Below are positions 58,901 to 64,000 of a stretch of 64,000 bases of DNA, piece by piece. Origin of the DNA: Mytilus californianus (Eukaryota > Mollusca > Bivalvia > Mytilida > Mytilidae); contig NW_026262712.1 of the NCBI RefSeq assembly GCF_021869535.1, forward strand, positions 102,118,140-102,182,139, given 5' to 3'. The first letter of the stretch is position 1, and every line of letters begins with the position of its first letter. The position numbers were made by a program, and so were the translations under genes. The notes under the pieces were generated by a model. The model was not told the DNA's origin. It did not search any database and was given only the letters and a program-made list of their open reading frames with translations.

Positions 58901-59515
58901 TAACAGCAGGAACAGAAAAATATAACATGATTCCTTTATTCCAATTGACTTCACCAAGGTCACATGTGCAGGAGTCCAATGGTGAGTCTTTAGCTCTTAC
59001 AACTAAAATTAAAATAATCTAACAAAAACATTTATTTTAAACAAAGTTGGACTTTATATATGTTCTTAAGGTATATCATCGGTATATGTTTTCCGAGATA
59101 GAATTTTCATATACTTTGCCAAAAATGAAGATTTTAATATGCTCTTTTCAAACATATAATAAAAAATATTGCTCACTGTGCTATTTTTAAAGCTAAGAGT
59201 CGTTGAAAATTGCCTAAATTTGCTTAGAATAATCATGAAGAACCACATTTTTGTGCATAAAAAAAAATCTATGAGATAGAATTTTGAAATAAATTGTGAG
59301 AAGATAGGTTTTATAATATGTTTTAAGAAAATAAAAAGAAAAAATTATGCCATTGAACTTGTTTTCTTGCTTCAAGTAAAGAATTTTGAGAAAGTGAACA
59401 TTTCATGTGATATGAATATGAACCTTGCTTTGTACAAGACCGACACGCTCAGTTTAACTTGTTTCGTGTTAGATCACACAGTCACTAGAAAGACATGTCA
59501 GACATCCCTAACATA

Positions 59516-60135
59516 TTAAGGTAGATAGGGTGTCTTCCTCCATCTTGGATTTTGAAATACCAGGTAATAATCGGTCTAGACCTTTAATAAAATGTGCACA
59601 TTTTGAGAGTAGTGGGTAATTCATGTGTAAGAATTTTCATTTTAATATAGAAAATGACATGTTTTATTATATCTATGGTTGTATTTTACAAAAAACAGAA
59701 TACTTTTGTTTGATTCAATTTTTTCTAACTTTGCCACATAAGGGGAGGCAACTCAAATGTAAGGGCAGATAATTCAGATAAAGTTACTTTTACAATAGAA
59801 TGTGTTAGGAATTTATCTTTTTTATTATGTAGTAAGAAAACGGGCCCGGTGACCCCATTTTTTCTTTTTCTTATCTGAAAGCATAATATTAGAGCTATCT
59901 TCTCATATTTTATCTCAAAATTCTATGGTGTAGTTTTCGTTTTATGGCAGAAAATTGGGTTTTCCATGCATAATCTATACAAAATCTGTCAATTTTGCAC
60001 AACCTGTAGCCTGAAAATAAGCCCCGTGACCCATTCTTTTTATTATTATTTTTAAATAAGCATGATATAAACTACATTTTGGCAATTTATTAAAATATTC
60101 TATGGATTATAATTTAGACACCCCATCTACCTTAA
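59516..60135. mobile_element. TIR element with TTAA flanks
   Basis: TTAA-GGTAGATAGGGTGTC on the left and the inverse GACACCCCATCTACC-TTAA on the right (one mismatch in 15), about 620 bp, no gene. A TTAA duplication would fit piggyBac- or Kolobok-type transposition; that is inference. Confidence 0.75.
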
Positions 60136-60776
60136 TCTTGGTTTATTTGGTCGGTGTTTCGAACCAAAGGTTTCTCGCACCTAGATGAGAGAACGCTCTC
60201 GCACATTGAAGAGAGAACGCTACCTAGAGACCTAGGCAGTTCGTTTCCAATGGAATGCTAGTTACAAAATTTCCGGATTCTTCGAAGAGAATTAAGTCCC
60301 CAATGTAAAGTTTGTTCACAATAAAACGGTAATTCAATATGAAATTATATTTTATTTGGTTTCATATCACAGTCAGTTTTTATATCTTCTGCCCTTGAGC
60401 CGTCATGCGAAGGTGGTATATTGCACTGACAGGGAATATGGGCGTAATTTTTATTACCACTTTTATCTTAGTTTTCCCTCACAGGGTATATGAGCTCATA
60501 CCCCCTGTTAAAGCAATCATTCAATTTGCAGGATTAATCGAAATATTCTACCCCAATATAAAATCGGAATTTCGGAAAAAAACTAATATCATTACTATAA
60601 TGGTGTTCCTTGATATGGAGATTTTTTATGCACACGCTAAAATAATGTATTTTTTTTTACGCAACGTCAAATTGACGATAACTATAAGACACACAGCTTG
60701 GTTGCCAATATCAATAGCCGTAATTATCAGCTGGGGCGTACTCTTGATTTAAATCAAGCTGAACATAACATAAAGG

Positions 60777-60992
60777 TTACTGTGAATTCATTAATTTTTC
60801 GTGGGTACCAATTTTCGTGGATTGTTGAAAAATCGTGTTTTCGTGGATAATTGATTTCGTGGTTTAGCCAATGTCTGTATATAAGCTTATAGAAAGTTCC
60901 TCCTTCGTTGAGTATTTAAATTCGTGGGTTACCTAAACACCACGAAATCCATGAAAATTGGTATCCCAGGAATATAAATGAATCCACAGTAA
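60777..60992. mobile_element. MITE with TTACTGTG termini
   Basis: The left end TTACTGTGAATTCATTAATT and the right end, whose inverse is TTACTGTGGATTCATTTATA, continue imperfectly for about 45 bp (accaattttc(g/a)tgga). The interior repeats attttcgtgg-like motifs. 216 bp. The target duplication is not clear. Confidence 0.8.
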
Positions 60993-61023
60993 TTAAGTAC
61001 TACAAACAGATGATTTTACTGAC

Positions 61024-61255
61024 CAGAAAAACAGAAACAGCTCAATACTGTCTCTTCTAAGTTATCAGAAAGATTGAGATCCGCTCCATGCTTCAGAAGA
61101 TCCTTGAGAATCTCCTCAAAGGAGTTGACATCTGAATTGGTATAAATAAAACCACGTCCGGTGTATTTATTAACTAAAGAGAACAATGCAGATTTTCCTG
61201 ATTCATCCACCAAGTTAACAACTATACCCTTTTCAAGCCAGGGAAAGTTCGTTTT
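61024..61255 (-). CDS. ASB-like gene, exon B: ankyrin repeats
   Basis: The acceptor TTACTTTTTTTTTCAG and donor TCTG|GTCAGTA bound a 232-nt exon. In its only sensible frame it starts at a codon boundary (KTNFPWLEKGIVVNLVDESG) and leaves in phase 1, fitting exon C. Ankyrin features: GIVVNLVDESGKSALFSLV, then EEILKDLLKHGADLNLSDNL and EETVLSCFCFSG. The preceding exon A ends in phase 1, so A and B do not join in frame as the sequence stands. Confidence 0.82.
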
Positions 61256-61713
61256 CTGAAAAAAAAAGTAAGGAGTTTTTTTTAAAGATTGTACTCTATA
61301 TAGATTTTCTATAAAAAGACTGATTATATCACTTATAACTTTCCATCCTACCAAACGAACATTATTTTCACTGGAGCACTAAGGATTCCCAGTAGGTCTT
61401 TTAAAGGGGTTCGACTTTATAAATTGTAAGAAGGAAAATGCAGAAAAGTTTTGCAAAATATAGCTAAAGTGATCTATAAACAAACGCATAGCAACAAGCA
61501 CAGCAAAAATAAGTAAAAAAAAGCACGAGTCCGATGCTAGAATAGCCTACAAATGAAACTAAGAAAAATGAAAACGATACATAAACTAACAAAGGACCTC
61601 TAGCAGCCTCCGACATACCAGCCACATATATGTAATTAAAATCAACATTTAAACTAGATGATACATTGTTACAGTATTGCAAATCTATGTACATGTATAT
61701 TAATTGTCTCTAC
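61256..61713 (-). other. ASB-like gene, intron B/A
   Basis: 458 bp with a fragment resembling the actaacaaaggacctctagc block of Rep-B and Rep-C. I could not find a convincing extra exon here that would repair the phase between exons A and B. Confidence 0.65.
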
Positions 61714-62061
61714 CTTTTGTCCTGGTATTTTCATAAACAATATGAAGTCCACTCTTTCCTCTACTATCTGTTGTATCTATGTTTGCTGAAGCATCTAAGA
61801 GGAGGGTTGAAGTCATAACATCTCTTGTCTCCAACGCAGATAATAAAGGTATAAGATCCCTGGAATGTTCATTGGGATCAGCTTCATTTCCAAGTAATGT
61901 TTTTACCAGTTGATACGTTACTGAATCAACGTTGTTTGTTCGTATTGTTTGCCCAACAACCGTAGCAAGGTACAGTACAGACTCATTGTGTAAGTTAAAA
62001 CACAGTTCTGCACTGTTATTTTCTAACAACATTTTAATAACATCGTGTATATTCTCCTTTG
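61714..62061 (-). CDS. ASB-like gene, exon A (first exon visible): ankyrin repeats
   Basis: The acceptor TTTTTTTATGTTTTAG and donor AAAAG|GTAGAG bound a 348-nt exon, entered in phase 1 (so at least one more exon lies upstream, beyond what I can find in this window) and left in phase 1. It encodes NIHDVIKMLLENNSAELCFN, a longer insert, LVKTLLGNEADPNEHSRD, STLLLDASANIDTTDSRGKS and GLHIVYENTRTK, i.e. about three ankyrin repeats. Exons A to E together give about 530 residues of the C-terminal part of the protein. Confidence 0.83.
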
Positions 62062-63439
62062 CTAAAACATAAAAAAAAATTTGTTCAATGTTTCTATCCA
62101 TATTAAAAAAAATTAACGACCTTTTTTTACAGAAATTTGTCTTCGTAGTTAAGACTTCGATATCCCAACTAGTGTTTACGGCCAATGCATATGCTTTCAC
62201 GATGTTTCATATAAAAGATACAAAAGCGTCGTTATTGGATGTTCGTTATCCGTTTTCGGATAAGATAGTCATTATGCTAAGCAGTTTCATTTAAACATGT
62301 ATACCTTTATTCTAAGCACACCTTACAACAAAAAGTCAATGTCAAAATCTTTACACAAATGCATATTTGATTCTGAAAGATTAAAATCATGCAAAATACG
62401 CCCGTCGACCTTTACTGTCGTCTTTATGCTTTAAATGAATTTATATAATCAACTAGAAATAATGATAGCACTGCTCAAATAGACCCCCCTAAAAAAAGAC
62501 ATCCACACACAATGGTGCCCACTATCACAAAACATTAAAATTTGGCACTGTTAAGGCTACCTCAAGTTTGATTACACAAAGATCATCAGCATCTACGAAG
62601 GCATATACATGATATAATATTATGGATCATTTATAATAGACAAGAGTGTAAAAAATAGACATTTTCGACGATTTTTTCAGCAAGTAAAGTTCCATATCTC
62701 AGTGATCTCAGTGATAATAACAAATCACCAAAGTTTCGTGAAAACTCCTCAAAGCGTTTTTGAGTTTAAATTTTGTCCGAAAAATCAAATCTATTTATGA
62801 ACTAAGTCCAAATACTCCTAAACGTAAAATCAGATTTTTTAAAAACCAAATGGAAACCTGTGTTGATATATAAATAAACTATTCACTAAAGTCTCGTCAA
62901 AATCGCTAAAAGCATTTTTGAGTTATAAGCAGAAAACTGGAAAATTCCAACTGTCTTAATAATAAAATCTCGGAAACCTAAAATCTAAAATTTTAAAAAC
63001 TCGAAAAGGAGCTAACGTCAATAGATATAAACAGTTAACAAAAGTGAAATGCATATTGGTAAAAGCGTTTTTAAGTTAATGCCAGACGAACGGACAGACG
63101 GACAGACAGACGTACAACGGTATACCATTATACGTCCCATCTTCTAAGCAAGCTTTTTAAAAATGAGAACAAACTAAATGGGAAAATCTCCAATAATTAT
63201 GAAAAATGTTAAAGGAAAGCTGCTTGGGTTACGTATGACGCAAAGTAGATACCGTCTGTGTGTTTCTTTAGAAAGTACGGATTACAAAGGTTACTACTTC
63301 AGATCTCACCTGTGACGCAGTTTGAATAACTAAAATGCTTTGATAAGATTTGAACTATAATTTTTTATGATAATGGTTCTACCAGACCTGTTTGATACAC
63401 TAACCTACAAAAGCAGTCACAATAAGCATTTGTAGTATA
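62062..63439. other. Sequence upstream of exon A, probably intronic
   Basis: No minus-strand ankyrin exon found. About 62,690-63,140 has loosely repeated units (aaagcgtttttgagttt; gtcaaaatcgctaaaagcat) that end in gacggacagacagacgtaca. This looks like a degenerate tandem-array element. Confidence 0.45.
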
Positions 63440-63900
63440 AAAAATGAACTTTGACAGTTAATACAAGAAGGGCGAAAGATACCAGAGAGACAGTCAAGCC
63501 CATAGATCGTAAATAAACTGACAACTCCATGGCTAAAAAATAAAAACAGACAAATAATAGTACAAAAGACACAACATAAAAATCAAAAGACAAAGCAACA
63601 CGAACCCCATCAAACACTGGGGTTGATCTCAGGTACTCCGGAAGGGTAAGCAAATCCTGCTCCACATGTGGCACCCCTCGTGTTGCTCATGTTTTAACAT
63701 ACCCGGTAATTAATCTAATTCGGTAGGTCACAGTCGTGGTGAAAAGGGAAGTGGATTGTAGTTACGACATAAGGAACATATCCGTTATCATCTGTGAAAC
63801 GGTTAGTCCATAACGGTCAACCAACTCGTGATGGCGTCCGTAAAATTTCCGAAGGGATGATTTCAACTTCAATACACCTTATCATACGAATTTCTATCAA
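63440..63900 (+). repeat. Rep-C dispersed repeat, long copy
   Basis: Begins near gaaagataccagagagacag and runs through ctgacaactccatggctaaa, gaaccccatcaaacactggg, tggcacccctcgtgttgctc, ctaattcggtaggtcacagt and ctcgtgatggcgtccgtaaa. Inverted copies lie at 14,364-14,765 and 54,330-54,670. No coding function inferred. Confidence 0.82.
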
Positions 63901-64000
63901 CTGATAAAACTGTATTTTCTTTACTAAAATGAGCAAAACAAAAAGTTGTATCGTAACAACAAAGGGGTTAATTCAATCGATATAATTTAATTACTTAGTT
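63901..64000. other. Unassigned window end
   Basis: AT-rich, no feature seen. Confidence 0.4.

Larger units (their letters stand above)
56565..61023 (-). other. ASB-like gene, intron C/B, with mobile elements
   Basis: A 4.5-kb intron containing Rep-B (56,685-56,880 and inverted 57,405-57,485), a Rep-C piece (57,225-57,310), the reverse-transcriptase pseudogene and its tail (57,800-58,900), and two MITEs (59,516-60,135; 60,777-60,992). A plus-strand 115-codon frame at 60,405-60,752 is hydrophobic but unrecognised, and I do not call it a gene. Confidence 0.75.

Noticed and set aside
60405..60752. 115-codon plus-strand hydrophobic frame
   Set aside because: Lies within an intron, no recognised family, composition typical of AT-rich chance frames.
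63301..63420. Possible upstream ASB exon ending CACAG|GTGAGATC
   Set aside because: All three frames upstream of the donor-like site contain stops and no ankyrin pattern is visible.

Overview
This window looks like animal genomic DNA from a marine bivalve, most likely a mussel (Mytilus or a close relative). The evidence is very AT-rich, gene-poor sequence, one intron-containing gene with consensus GT..AG junctions, and a dense load of dispersed repeats that I recognise as typical of mussel genomes (tags such as gatgtggtatgattgccaat and aatgtgtcaaagagacaaca). I see no bacterial operons, rRNA, functional tRNA, CRISPR or obvious viral genes. The organism call rests on repeat recognition, not on a search.

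Host gene: the minus strand from about 62,061 down to 51,414 carries the last five recognisable exons of an ankyrin-repeat and SOCS-box (ASB-like) gene. Four exon junctions have good splice sites. The chain of exons B, C, D and E is in phase and ends in a convincing SOCS box (BC box SLITICRKQI, Cul5 box LPLP). The upstream end lies beyond the window, and the junction between exons A and B is out of phase by one base.

Mobile elements: 34,631-39,072 (minus) holds a nearly complete non-LTR retrotransposon. ORF1 is SGNH-hydrolase-like. ORF2 encodes a 2A-like motif, a PHD finger, an APE endonuclease and a reverse transcriptase, but a stop codon interrupts the frame just upstream of the 2A-like motif. 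Decayed reverse transcriptases lie at 13,149-13,628 (LINE) and 57,800-58,474 (probably Penelope-like, two frameshifts, inside the ASB intron). A 1.34-kb element at 6,553-7,890 has TGTTAC termini, a TATA 4-bp target duplication and a relic of a KRBA2/Ginger-type integrase. A 4.05-kb terminal-inverted-repeat element spans 28,525-32,572. Many MITEs, foldbacks, a tRNA-derived SINE and minisatellites fill the rest.

Most unusual signal: a set of very short perfect or near-perfect palindromes (22-82 bp) that sit between 5-8 bp direct repeats, as if each were a transposon reduced to its two inverted tips. One of them (25,090-25,127) consists of the exact terminal sequence of the 4-kb element at 28,525-32,572 placed back to back. 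Another palindrome family is nested inside the loop of a hAT-like MITE (28,274-28,416).

Large-scale structure: two unrelated complex repeats, a palindrome-rich ATCCCATGGGAT element (18.0 and 47.6-48.0 kb) and a tandem-array element (21.3-22.6 and 43.6-45.1 kb), each occur as inverted pairs whose midpoints nearly coincide near 33.1 kb. This hints at an old inverted duplication, though chance placement of repeats is not excluded. Large stretches (1-1,018; 2,591-4,792; 8,912-13,148; 15,771-17,514; 26,160-27,546; 49,291-50,190) show nothing I can name.
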